From: Georgenia satyanarayanai
GTDB lineage: Bacteria; Actinomycetota; Actinomycetes; Actinomycetales; Actinomycetaceae
Length of the DNA stretch: 64,000 nt
Reading direction: 5' to 3'
NCBI RefSeq assembly: GCF_900116375.1
Contig: NZ_UETB01000001.1
Coordinates: 186,001-250,000, forward strand
In this document: positions 1-7,521 of the stretch, one piece after another
Layout: each line of letters starts with the position of its first letter
How positions within the stretch are numbered: position 1 is the first letter of the stretch
The notes under the pieces: model-generated
Told to the model about the DNA's origin: nothing
Database searches by the model: none
What the model saw: the letters and a program-made list of their open reading frames with translations, nothing else
Position numbers and translations under genes: made by a program

Positions 1-134
1 GCGATGTCGAGGGCCACGACGCGCGGGGCGCGCCCGAAGCTCCTCAGGCGGCCGGGCCCGGGCTGCGCTGTGGGCGGTGCCAGCGAGGCCACGAGCGTGT
101 CCGGCCGCGGGGGCAGGGGCAGGGTCGTCGTCAT
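1..134 (-). CDS. N-terminal fragment of a possible ROK-type sugar kinase/regulator
   Basis: Only the first 44 codons lie in the window; the gene runs off its left edge. The ATG is at 134 and a ribosome-binding site (AAGGA) lies about 8 bases upstream. After a proline-rich stretch the protein reaches RVVALDI, the first beta strand of the ASKHA fold as it begins in ROK kinases (usually ALDIGGT). A ROK kinase beside a LacI gene and a galactan locus is common, which supports the guess. The glycine-rich phosphate loop is outside the window, so another ASKHA-fold protein is possible. Confidence 0.45.
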   Translation of the reverse strand, partial: MTTTLPLPPRPDTLVASLAPPTAQPGPGRLRSFGRAPRVVALDI

Positions 135-258
135 GACGCGTTCCTTCGCGATGGAGCAGACGGGGCGCGCGACTGCACGCCCGGGCACGTCCAACGAAAC
201 GCTCAGGGTCAGCCCGGTGTCGCAGAGTGCTCCCGAACCTTACTGCTGAGCGGCTCGT

Positions 259-282
259 CCCGGGCGTGACGTCTCGCCCGGG
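259..282 (-). terminator. Hairpin directly after the LacI gene
   Basis: Perfect 8-bp arms CCCGGGCG (259-266) and CGCCCGGG (275-282) around an 8-base loop, next to the stop codon of the reverse-strand LacI gene. There is no U tract, as is usual for terminators in high-GC actinobacteria. Confidence 0.5.
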
Positions 283-1338
283 CTAGGTGCTCTCCCGCAC
301 GACGAGCGTCGCCGGCATCGTCACGGACTTCGTCGCGCTGCCGGCGACGATCTCGAGCAGGAGGGAGACCATCTCGGCGCTGATCCGGTCGAAGGGCTGG
401 CGCATCGTCGTGAGGGGCGGGTCGAGGTTGACTGCGAGGCCGGAGTCGTCGAAACCGCCGACGGCGACGTCCTCGGGGATGCGCCGCCCGGCGCGCCGCA
501 GCACGGTGATCGCGCCGGCGGCCATGGCGTCGGACGCCGCGAAGATGGCGTCGAGGTCCGGTGCGCGCTCGAGCAGCTCCGCCATCGCGGCCGCGCCGGA
601 CTCCGTGCCGTAGTCGCCGTGGGCGACCAGCGCGGGGTCGTAGTCCGCGCCGAGCTCCGCGCGGTAGCCCTCGAGGCGGTAGCGGCCACCGGGCAGGTCG
701 AGCGGCCCGGTGATCGTCGCGATGCGCCGGCGGCCCCGCTCGCGCAGGTGCGACACCATCTCGCGGGCGCCGCCGGCCTCGTCGACCGAGACCGACGCGA
801 CGCGGTCGGTGCGCCCCAGGGGAAGTCCACAGGACACCATCGGCACGCCGCCCGCGAGGAGCTCGTCGAGCAGCGGCTCGTTCTCGTGGGAGGAGATGAG
901 CATCGCGCCGTCGACGTGGCCGGCCTCGACGTAGGCGACGACGTTCTCCCGCTCCTTCGGCGTGCCCGCGACGAGGAGGGTGAGGGTCATCTCCCGGGCG
1001 GCCAGCGCCTCGGCCGCGCCGCGGAGCAGGGGGGCGTAGGTGGGGTCGGCGAACAGGCGGTCCTGCGGCTCGGCGAGGAGGAACGCGATGGCGTTCGCGC
1101 GGCCGGTGGCCAGCGAGCGGGCGTGCTGGTTGGCCCGGTAGCCGGTCTGCTTGATGGCCCGCTCGACGGCGTCCCGCGCCTCGGGGGAGACCCACTTGCC
1201 GCCGTTGAGGTAGCGCGAGACCGTGCCGCGCGAGACGCCGGCCTCCGCCGCGACGTCACGGATCGTCGGGCGGCGGCGCGCGGCCTCGCCAGCCGGTGCC
1301 GCGGTCGCCGTCGAGCTCGTGTTCACCGGGCAGACCAT
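283..1338 (-). CDS. LacI-family repressor of the GH42/GH53 galactan locus
   Basis: A 351-residue regulator of normal LacI length. The helix-turn-helix lies at about residues 25-50 (TIRDVAAEAGVSRGTVSRYLN), followed by a hinge helix and a periplasmic-binding-protein-like sensor domain with the typical DLDAIFAASDAMAAGA and VGGFDDS motifs. The ATG at 1338 has a CGGAG ribosome-binding site. The gene is divergent from the GH42 gene, and the 165-bp gap holds two matching inverted repeats that are the likely operators. By family precedent a galacto-oligosaccharide or galactose would release it; the ligand is inferred from context only. Confidence 0.93.
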   Translation of the reverse strand: MVCPVNTSSTATAAPAGEAARRRPTIRDVAAEAGVSRGTVSRYLNGGKWVSPEARDAVERAIKQTGYRANQHARSLATGRANAIAFLLAEPQDRLFADPTYAPLLRGAAEALAAREMTLTLLVAGTPKERENVVAYVEAGHVDGAMLISSHENEPLLDELLAGGVPMVSCGLPLGRTDRVASVSVDEAGGAREMVSHLRERGRRRIATITGPLDLPGGRYRLEGYRAELGADYDPALVAHGDYGTESGAAAMAELLERAPDLDAIFAASDAMAAGAITVLRRAGRRIPEDVAVGGFDDSGLAVNLDPPLTTMRQPFDRISAEMVSLLLEIVAGSATKSVTMPATLVVREST

Positions 1339-1366
1339 ACGCCGCTCCGGGAGGTCACGGGAACGG

Positions 1367-1384
1367 ACTGTGCCCGATCACAGT
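1367..1384. promoter_or_regulatory. LacI-type operator 1, ACTGTG-N6-CACAGT
   Basis: Perfect 6-bp inverted repeat with a 6-base centre. It lies nearer the LacI start and is centred 68 bp from an almost identical site, so the pair could allow looping or autoregulation. Confidence 0.7.
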
Positions 1385-1422
1385 GGGACCAGCAGACCGA
1401 ACATTCCCGATCGTTGTCGCAC

Positions 1423-1454
1423 TTGACATCCCAGGCTGTGCGCGGTCACAGTAT
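1423..1454 (+). promoter_or_regulatory. Likely promoter of the GH42/ABC/GH53 operon
   Basis: TTGACA at 1423-1428 is a consensus -35. The -10 would fall around TCACAG/CAGTAT (1446-1454; spacing 17-20), inside operator 2, so a bound repressor would block RNA polymerase. The exact -10 is uncertain. Confidence 0.5.
1435..1452. promoter_or_regulatory. LacI-type operator 2, GCTGTG-N6-CACAGT
   Basis: Same arm spacing as operator 1 (CTGTG 1436-1440, CACAG 1447-1451). It overlaps the probable -10 region of the GH42 promoter. Confidence 0.7.
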
Positions 1455-1502
1455 GGGCACGGCGCAGCGTCCGCGCCGGTTTCACCGAGGCGACGGAGCG
1501 TC

Positions 1503-3515
1503 ATGTCGAACCACCCCTGGCCCACCCCCGCGACGATCGCGTACGGGGGTGACTACAACCCCGAGCAGTGGCCTCGGGAGGTGTGGGACGAGGACGTCGT
1601 CCTCATGCGCGAGGCCGGCGTGACGATGGTGAGCGTGGGCATCTTCTCCTGGGGGCTCCTCGAGCCGGAGGAGGGTGTCTTCGACTTCGCCTGGCTCGAC
1701 GAGCTGCTCGACCTCCTCCACGCGAACGGCATCGCCGTGGACCTCGGCACACCGACCGCCTCACCGCCCGCCTGGTTCTTCGCCACCTACCCCCACGCGC
1801 TCGCCGTCGACAAGCACGGCGTGGTCCAGGGCTTCGGCTCGCGCGGCATGGCCTCCCACTCCGCGCCGGAGTACCGGCGGGCCGCCGCGCGCATCGCCGG
1901 CGAGCTCGCCCGCCGCTACGGCCAGCACCCCGCCGTCGTCATGTGGCACGTCCACAACGAGTACGGCGTGCCGGTGGGCGAGGACTTCTCCCCGAACGCC
2001 GTCGCCGCCTGGCGCGTGTGGCTGCAGGAGCGCTACGGCAGCCTCGACGCCCTCAACGCCGCCTGGGGCACCGCCTTCTGGGGGCAGCGCTACGGCCGCT
2101 GGGAGCACGTCGTCGCCCCCGCCGCCACCCCCACCACGGTGAACCCGGCGATGAAGCTCGACTGGGCCCGCTTCACCGACGACCAGCTGCGCGCCTGCTT
2201 CCGCGCCGAGCGCGACGCCATCCGCGCCCACGCCGACCAGCCGGTGACGACCAACTTCATGGCCCACCAGTCGTGGAACACCGACCTGTGGGCGTGGGCG
2301 CAGGAGGTGGACATCGTCTCCGACGACCACTACCTGTGGTCCCCGGACCCCGACGCCCACGTCGCGCTCGCGCTGTCCGCCGACCTCACCCGCTCGGTCG
2401 CCCGCGGGCGTCCGTGGATCCTCATGGAGCACTCGACCTCCGCCGTCAACTGGCAGGGGCGCAACATCGCCAAGCGCCCGGGGGAGATGCACCGCAACGC
2501 GCTCACCCACGTGGGCCGGGGCGCCGACGGGATCATGTTCTTCCAGTGGCGCGCCTCCCGCTCCGGCGCGGAGAAGTTCCACTCGGCGATGGTGCCCCAC
2601 GCCGGGCCCACGAGCCGCATCTTCCGCGAGGTCGCCTCCCTGGGCGCGCGCCTCGGCGCCATCGGGGAGCTGCAGGACACCCGTGTGCGGGCGCAGGTCG
2701 CCGTGCTCTACGACTGGGAGTCGCTGTGGGCGCAGGACCTCGAGTGGCGTCCCTCGGACGCCCTGCAGTTCCGCGAGCGCATGCGCGCCTACTACGAGCG
2801 GCTGTGGCGTGACGGCGTTCAGGTCGACTTCGCCCACCCCGGCGACGACCTCTCCGGCTACCGCCTCGTCGTCGCCCCCGCCTCCTACCTCCTCACCGCG
2901 GCCCAGGGGGAGAACCTCACCCGCTACGTCGCCGGCGGCGGCACGCTTCTCGTCTCCTGCTTCGCGGCGGTCGTCGACGAGCACGACGCCGTGCACCACG
3001 GCGGCTTCGGCGCCCCGCTGCGCGAGGCGCTGGGCCTGACCGTGGAGGAGTTCCTCCCGATGCGCGAGGGGGAGAGCTGCGCCGTCGAGCTGGACGGGCG
3101 GACCCTCACCGCCGACGTGTGGGCCGAGGACCTCGCCGTCGACGGCGCGCAGGTCCGCGGCACCTACAGCGGCGGGCCCGCCGACGGCGCCCCCGCCGTC
3201 ACCCGCCACGAGCACGGGGACGGCGTGGGCTGGTACGTGAGCACGCGCCTCGACGTCGCCGCGCTCGCCCCCGTTCTCGCGGCCGTGTACGACGACGCCG
3301 GGATCGCGCCGTCGTCGGCGCCCGAGGGTGTGGAGCTCATGACCCGCCACGGGGAGACGGCCGACTACGTCGTCGCCGTCAACCACCGCGACGACGCGGT
3401 CACCGTGCCCCTCGAGGGCACCGAGCTGCTCAGCGGCACGGACGTGACCGGCGTGCTCACGCTCCCGGCCGGCGAGGTGGCCGTGGTCCGCTCGACGCCC
3501 GGGGGTGGTCGCTGA
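1503..3515 (+). CDS. GH42 beta-galactosidase
   Basis: A 670-residue intracellular beta-galactosidase without signal peptide, the usual size for GH42. The start at 1503 is preferred because a GGAG site lies just upstream and the conserved GGDYNPEQWP begins about 15 residues in; an in-frame ATG at 1296 would place the operators inside the gene. The TIM barrel carries the acid/base glutamate E153 in WHVHNEYG and the nucleophile E309 in LMEHSTSAVNW, followed by the trimerisation and C-terminal beta domains. It should hydrolyse galactosyl residues from short galacto-oligosaccharides imported by the downstream transporter. It is the first gene of an operon controlled by the divergent LacI. Confidence 0.95.
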   Translation: MSNHPWPTPATIAYGGDYNPEQWPREVWDEDVVLMREAGVTMVSVGIFSWGLLEPEEGVFDFAWLDELLDLLHANGIAVDLGTPTASPPAWFFATYPHALAVDKHGVVQGFGSRGMASHSAPEYRRAAARIAGELARRYGQHPAVVMWHVHNEYGVPVGEDFSPNAVAAWRVWLQERYGSLDALNAAWGTAFWGQRYGRWEHVVAPAATPTTVNPAMKLDWARFTDDQLRACFRAERDAIRAHADQPVTTNFMAHQSWNTDLWAWAQEVDIVSDDHYLWSPDPDAHVALALSADLTRSVARGRPWILMEHSTSAVNWQGRNIAKRPGEMHRNALTHVGRGADGIMFFQWRASRSGAEKFHSAMVPHAGPTSRIFREVASLGARLGAIGELQDTRVRAQVAVLYDWESLWAQDLEWRPSDALQFRERMRAYYERLWRDGVQVDFAHPGDDLSGYRLVVAPASYLLTAAQGENLTRYVAGGGTLLVSCFAAVVDEHDAVHHGGFGAPLREALGLTVEEFLPMREGESCAVELDGRTLTADVWAEDLAVDGAQVRGTYSGGPADGAPAVTRHEHGDGVGWYVSTRLDVAALAPVLAAVYDDAGIAPSSAPEGVELMTRHGETADYVVAVNHRDDAVTVPLEGTELLSGTDVTGVLTLPAGEVAVVRSTPGGGR

Positions 3516-3563
3516 CGCGGGGCCGGGAGGCCCGTGGGGGGCGGTGAAGGACAGCAGCACGAC

Positions 3564-3587
3564 GGTGGCCGCGACGACGTGGCCACC
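3564..3587 (+). other. Small hairpin between GH42 and the binding-protein gene
   Basis: GGTGGCC (3564-3570) and GGCCACC (3581-3587) in the 112-bp gap. It could lower or process transcription between the enzyme and transporter genes. The arms are short, so its significance is unsure. Confidence 0.3.
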
Positions 3588-3627
3588 ACCAGAGGTACCG
3601 AAGGTGCCCCTTCAGAGAGGAAGAGCA

Positions 3628-4896
3628 ATGCGCAAGTATCTAGGAGTCGGTGCCTCGCTCGTGGCGACGGTCGCCCTGGTCGCGGCCTGCGGCAGCGACG
3701 ACCCCGAGCCAGCGGAGAGCGCCGAGCCCGCCGCCACCCAGGAGCAGACCGGCGGGGGTGACGCGGAGGGCGCCGAGCTCGTCGTGTGGTCCGACGCCGA
3801 GCGCAACGAGGCCATCGCCGACGCCGCGGCGGCCTTCGAGGCCGACACCGGCGCCACCGTCACGGTGGTGCAGAAGAACTTCGAGGACCTGCGGGCGGAC
3901 TTCCTCGCCCAGGTGCCCACCGGCGAGGGACCCGACATCACCGTCGGCGCCCACGACTGGCTCGGTGAGTTCGTCGAGTCCGGCGTCGTGGACACCATCG
4001 ACCTCGGCGAGCGCGCCGCGGACTTCGAGCAGGTCACCCTCGACGCCCTCACCTACGACGGTCAGCTGTACGCCCTGCCCTACGCGCAGGAGACCGTCGC
4101 CCTCATCCAGAACGTCGACCTCGTCGGCGAGGAGACGCCCGAGACCTGGGACGAGCTCATCACCATGGCCGAGGACGCCGGCTTCGCCGAGCGGCCGATC
4201 GTCTTCTACACCAACGGCACGGAGGGGGACATGTACACCTCCTACGCCTTCCAGACCTCCTTCGGGGCACCGGTCTTCGTCCAGGACGAGGACGGTTCCT
4301 ACACCAGCGAGGTCGGCCTCGGCGGCGACGCGGGCCTGGCCTACGCGCAGTGGCTCTACGACAACGGGCAGGCCGGCACCGGCTACTTCACCGACACGGT
4401 CGACTACGACATCGGCAACGAGCTCTTCGCCACCGGTGAGTCGCCCTTCATCGTCCAGGGCCCCTGGACCATCCCGACCTACCAGGACGCCGGCGTGGAC
4501 GTCGCCGTCGGCCCGGTGCCGTCCGCCGGCGGGGAGACCGCCTCACCCTTCGTCGGTGTCCAGGGCTTCTACCTGTCCGCGCAGTCGGACAACGCGCTGC
4601 TCGCCAACGAGTTCCTCGCCAACTACATGTCCACCGACGAGGCGCAGCAGGCGCTCTACGAGGCGGACCCGCGCATCCCGGCCCTCACCGCCGTCGCGGA
4701 GGAGGTGGCCGACGACCCGGTCATCGCCGGCTTCCTGTCCTCCGCCCAGAACGGCGTGCCCATGCCGAACATCCCCGAGATGGGCGCCGTGTGGGAGTTC
4801 TGGAACCCCGTCCAGATCGCCCTCATCAAGGGTGAGGACCCGCAGGACGTCTGGCCGACCATGGTCAGCAACATCGAGTCCGCGATCGCCGACTGA
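3628..4896 (+). CDS. Lipoprotein sugar-binding protein of a maltose-type ABC importer
   Basis: A 422-residue MalE/GanO-like solute-binding lipoprotein. The signal peptide ends in the lipobox LVAAC, giving a membrane-anchored extracellular protein. The mature part has the type 1 binding-protein features ELVVWSDAERNEAI near the N-terminus and YALPYAQETVALIQN. The ATG at 3628 follows a GAGAGGAAGAG ribosome-binding site; earlier in-frame codons precede the signal peptide. It lies between GH42 and two permease genes, so galactan-derived oligosaccharides are the expected ligand. A strong hairpin follows it. Confidence 0.92.
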   Translation: MRKYLGVGASLVATVALVAACGSDDPEPAESAEPAATQEQTGGGDAEGAELVVWSDAERNEAIADAAAAFEADTGATVTVVQKNFEDLRADFLAQVPTGEGPDITVGAHDWLGEFVESGVVDTIDLGERAADFEQVTLDALTYDGQLYALPYAQETVALIQNVDLVGEETPETWDELITMAEDAGFAERPIVFYTNGTEGDMYTSYAFQTSFGAPVFVQDEDGSYTSEVGLGGDAGLAYAQWLYDNGQAGTGYFTDTVDYDIGNELFATGESPFIVQGPWTIPTYQDAGVDVAVGPVPSAGGETASPFVGVQGFYLSAQSDNALLANEFLANYMSTDEAQQALYEADPRIPALTAVAEEVADDPVIAGFLSSAQNGVPMPNIPEMGAVWEFWNPVQIALIKGEDPQDVWPTMVSNIESAIAD

Positions 4897-4900
4897 CAGC

Positions 4901-4941
4901 GCCTGCCGGGTCGGGGCGCAGCGCGCCCCGACCCGGCAGGC
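4901..4941 (+). other. Perfect 19-bp intercistronic stem-loop after the binding-protein gene
   Basis: Arms 4901-4919 and 4923-4941 are perfectly complementary around a 3-base loop. The structure starts five bases after the stop codon and 20 bases before the permease start. Comparable hairpins in ABC operons raise binding-protein output over permeases by mRNA stabilisation or partial termination. That role is inferred here. Confidence 0.75.
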
Positions 4942-4961
4942 ACAGACCCGAAGGAGTCGAG

Positions 4962-6569
4962 ATGTCCGTCGGTCAGGAGGGCGTGACGCGCCCGTCCGCA
5001 CCCACCGAGGGCCACGCCCGCAGCTGGAGAGGACCCGGCTGGGGCTTCCTGCTCAAGCTCGCCGTCATGATGGTGGTCAACGCCCTGGGCGTGGCCGCGA
5101 TCCTGTCGGCCTACAGCGCCCGGTCCTGGGTCATCCTCGGCGTCCTCGTGCTGCTGCTCGTCCTGGCGGACTGGATCTACTTCACCCGCCGGGCCGTGCC
5201 GCTGAAGTACCTCTACCCGGGGCTCGTCTTCCTCGGGGTCTTCCAGATCTTCACGATGGGCTACACCGGCTACGTCGCCTTCACCAACTACGGCACCGGG
5301 CACCTCGGCTCGATGGAGCAGGCCGTGGACGCGGCCCTCATCCAGGACGAGCGCCGGGTCGAGGGCGCGCCCTCCTACCCGCTGGCCCTCGTCCGCGAGG
5401 GCGGGGAGCTCGGCTTCGCCGTCACCGGTGAGGACGGCGTCGTGCGGGTCGGCACCGAGGAGCAGCCGCTCACCCCGGTCTCCGGCGCCGTCGTCGACGA
5501 GCGCGGGGCCGCCGTCGAGGTCCCCGGCTGGGAGGTCGTCCCGCGCGCCGACCTCTTCACCGACGCGGGCCTGCAGGAGGCGGCCGCCGACCTGCGGGTG
5601 CCCGTCTCCGAGGACGCCGAGGACGGCGCCATCCGTACCCGCGAAGGCTCGACCGGCACGGTCTACACCTCGAGCCTCGAGTGGGACGAGGAGACGCGCA
5701 CGCTCACCGACACCGAGACCGGCACCGTGTACTCCCCGGACGACCGCGGCAGCTTCGTCAGCCCGGAGGGCGACCGACTGGCAGCCGGCTGGTACGTGGG
5801 CGTGGGCTTCGACAACTTCGTGCGGGCCTTCACCGACGCCGACTACGCCGGGCCGCTCCTCAAGGTCACGCTGTGGACCTTCGCGTTCGCCGCCCTCACC
5901 GTGCTCACGAGCTTCGGGCTGGGCCTGCTCATCGCGCTCATCTACAACGACACCCGGGTGCGCGGACGCAAGGTGCTGCGCACCGTCTTCATCCTGCCCT
6001 ACGCCTTCCCCGCGTTCATGTCCGCCCTGCTGTGGCGCGGCATGCTCAACCAGGAGTTCGGCGTTGTCAACGACTGGTTCTTCCTCGGGGCGGGCGTCCC
6101 GTGGCTCAGCGACCCGTGGCTGGCGAAGATCGCCGTCCTGTGGGTCAACCTGTGGCTGAGCTACCCGTACTGGCTGCTCGTCACCACCGGCGCGCTCCAG
6201 GCGCTGCCGACCGAGACGATGGAGGCGGCCCGCATCGACGGCGCCGGACGCTGGCGCCAGTTCCGCTCGATCACGCTGCCGCTGCTCATGGTCTCGACGG
6301 CGCCGCTGGCGATCTCCTCCTTCGCCTTCAACTTCAACAACTTCACGATCATCTACATGCTCACCGGCGGAGGCCCGGCCTTCCCCGGCGCCTCCGTGCC
6401 CCTCGGGTCCACCGACATCCTCATCTCCGCGATCTACCAGATCTCCGGTGTCTCGGGAGGCAGGGCCGACTACGGCCTGGCCAGCGCGCTGTCGATCATC
6501 GTGTTCATCGTCATCGGAGTGATCTCGGCCCTCGCCTTCCGCCGGACCCGCAAGCTCGAGGAGATCTAG
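4962..6569 (+). CDS. MalF-like permease with large extracellular loop
   Basis: A 535-residue inner-membrane permease. Three hydrophobic segments lie in the first ~105 residues, then a hydrophilic extracellular domain of about 170 residues (roughly 105-275) like the MalF P2 loop, then the conserved transport core. The cytoplasmic EAA loop is visible as MEAARIDGAGRWRQFRSITLP, which docks on the ATPase. The start at 4962 has AAGGAG upstream. It pairs with the next gene; no ATPase gene is present, so a shared MsiK-type ATPase is likely. The P2-like loop distinguishes it from the short MalF protein of the second locus. Confidence 0.93.
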   Translation: MSVGQEGVTRPSAPTEGHARSWRGPGWGFLLKLAVMMVVNALGVAAILSAYSARSWVILGVLVLLLVLADWIYFTRRAVPLKYLYPGLVFLGVFQIFTMGYTGYVAFTNYGTGHLGSMEQAVDAALIQDERRVEGAPSYPLALVREGGELGFAVTGEDGVVRVGTEEQPLTPVSGAVVDERGAAVEVPGWEVVPRADLFTDAGLQEAAADLRVPVSEDAEDGAIRTREGSTGTVYTSSLEWDEETRTLTDTETGTVYSPDDRGSFVSPEGDRLAAGWYVGVGFDNFVRAFTDADYAGPLLKVTLWTFAFAALTVLTSFGLGLLIALIYNDTRVRGRKVLRTVFILPYAFPAFMSALLWRGMLNQEFGVVNDWFFLGAGVPWLSDPWLAKIAVLWVNLWLSYPYWLLVTTGALQALPTETMEAARIDGAGRWRQFRSITLPLLMVSTAPLAISSFAFNFNNFTIIYMLTGGGPAFPGASVPLGSTDILISAIYQISGVSGGRADYGLASALSIIVFIVIGVISALAFRRTRKLEEI

Positions 6570-6571
6570 CC

Positions 6572-7453
6572 ATGGCCTCGCCGCAGAAGACCCCTCGCAC
6601 GACCACCCGCCGGCGGCGCTGGTGGGCGGAGGTCGGCTGGAAGTACCCGGTCGCCGTCGTCGTCGTGTTCTACGCCGCCTTCCCCCTCGTCTACGCGCTG
6701 TCCGCGTCGCTCGACCCACGCGGCTCCCTGGCAGGGTCCTCGTCGCTGTTCAACGAGCTCAGCCAGGCGAACTACGCCGCGCTCGGCGGGACGATGTACT
6801 GGACGTGGGTGGCCAACACGCTGCTCGTGTGCAGCGCCGCCGCGGTGGGCGCGGTGCTCATGGGCGGCGCCGCCGCCTACGCCTTCTCCCGCTTCCGGTT
6901 CCGGGGACGGCGCGCCTCGCTCACCACGCTGCTCATCATCCAGATGTTCCCCCAGACGGTCGCCTTCGTCGCCGTCTTCCTGCTCCTCATCGCGCTGGGC
7001 GAGGTCGTGCCGCAGCTGGGCATCAACTCCAAGCTCGCGCTCATCTGCGTGTACCTGGGCGGGGCGCTGGGGGCCAACACCTTCCTCATGTACGGCTTCT
7101 TCAACACCATCCCCGTCGAGATCGACGAGGCCGCCCGCATCGACGGCGCCGGGCACGCGAAGATCTACTGGCAGATCATCGTCCCGCTCGTGACGCCGAT
7201 CCTCGCCGTCGTCGGCCTGCTCGCCTTCATCTCCGCCTTCGGCGACTTCATCCTCGCGCGCATCGTCCTCACCGGGGAGGACAACTGGACGCTCGCGGTG
7301 GGGATGTACTAGTGGGTGTCCAACCAGCTCACCTCGCGGTGGGGACTGTTCGCGGCGGGCTCGATGGTCGCCGCCGTGCCCATCCTCGTGCTCTTCCTCT
7401 CCCTCCAGCGCTACATCGTCGGCGGGCTGTCCGCCGGCTCGGTCAAGGGCTGA
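6572..7453 (+). pseudogene. MalG-like permease interrupted by an in-frame amber codon
   Basis: The ATG at 6572 lies two bases after the MalF-like stop. The frame encodes a MalG-family permease with EAARIDGAGHAKIYWQIIVP as the EAA loop. It hits TAG at 7310-7312 after 246 codons, right after LAVGMY. The same frame then continues with WVSNQLTSRWGLFAAG, a last membrane helix and the family-typical end SAGSVKG before TGA at 7451-7453. A single C-to-T change (CAG to TAG) explains it. The truncated product would lack the final helix and the C-terminal tail, which in MalFGK2 contacts the ATPase. A sequencing error or suppression cannot be excluded. Confidence 0.85.
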
Positions 7454-7468
7454 GCACACCAGCACGAC

Positions 7469-7490
7469 CTCCCGCGCGCCCGCGCGGGAG
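7469..7490 (+). other. Hairpin between the MalG-like gene and GH53
   Basis: CTCCCGCGCG (7469-7478) and CGCGCGGGAG (7481-7490) form a perfect 10-bp stem. It may separate expression of the importer from the secreted galactanase. Confidence 0.45.
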
Positions 7491-7521
7491 CAGATCGACG
7501 ACGATCGACGGAAGGACTGAC

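Noticed and set aside
1296-1502. Longer N-terminus for the GH42 gene
   Set aside because: It would put the promoter and both operators inside the coding region and has no ribosome-binding site or homologous residues; ATG 1503 fits the family.
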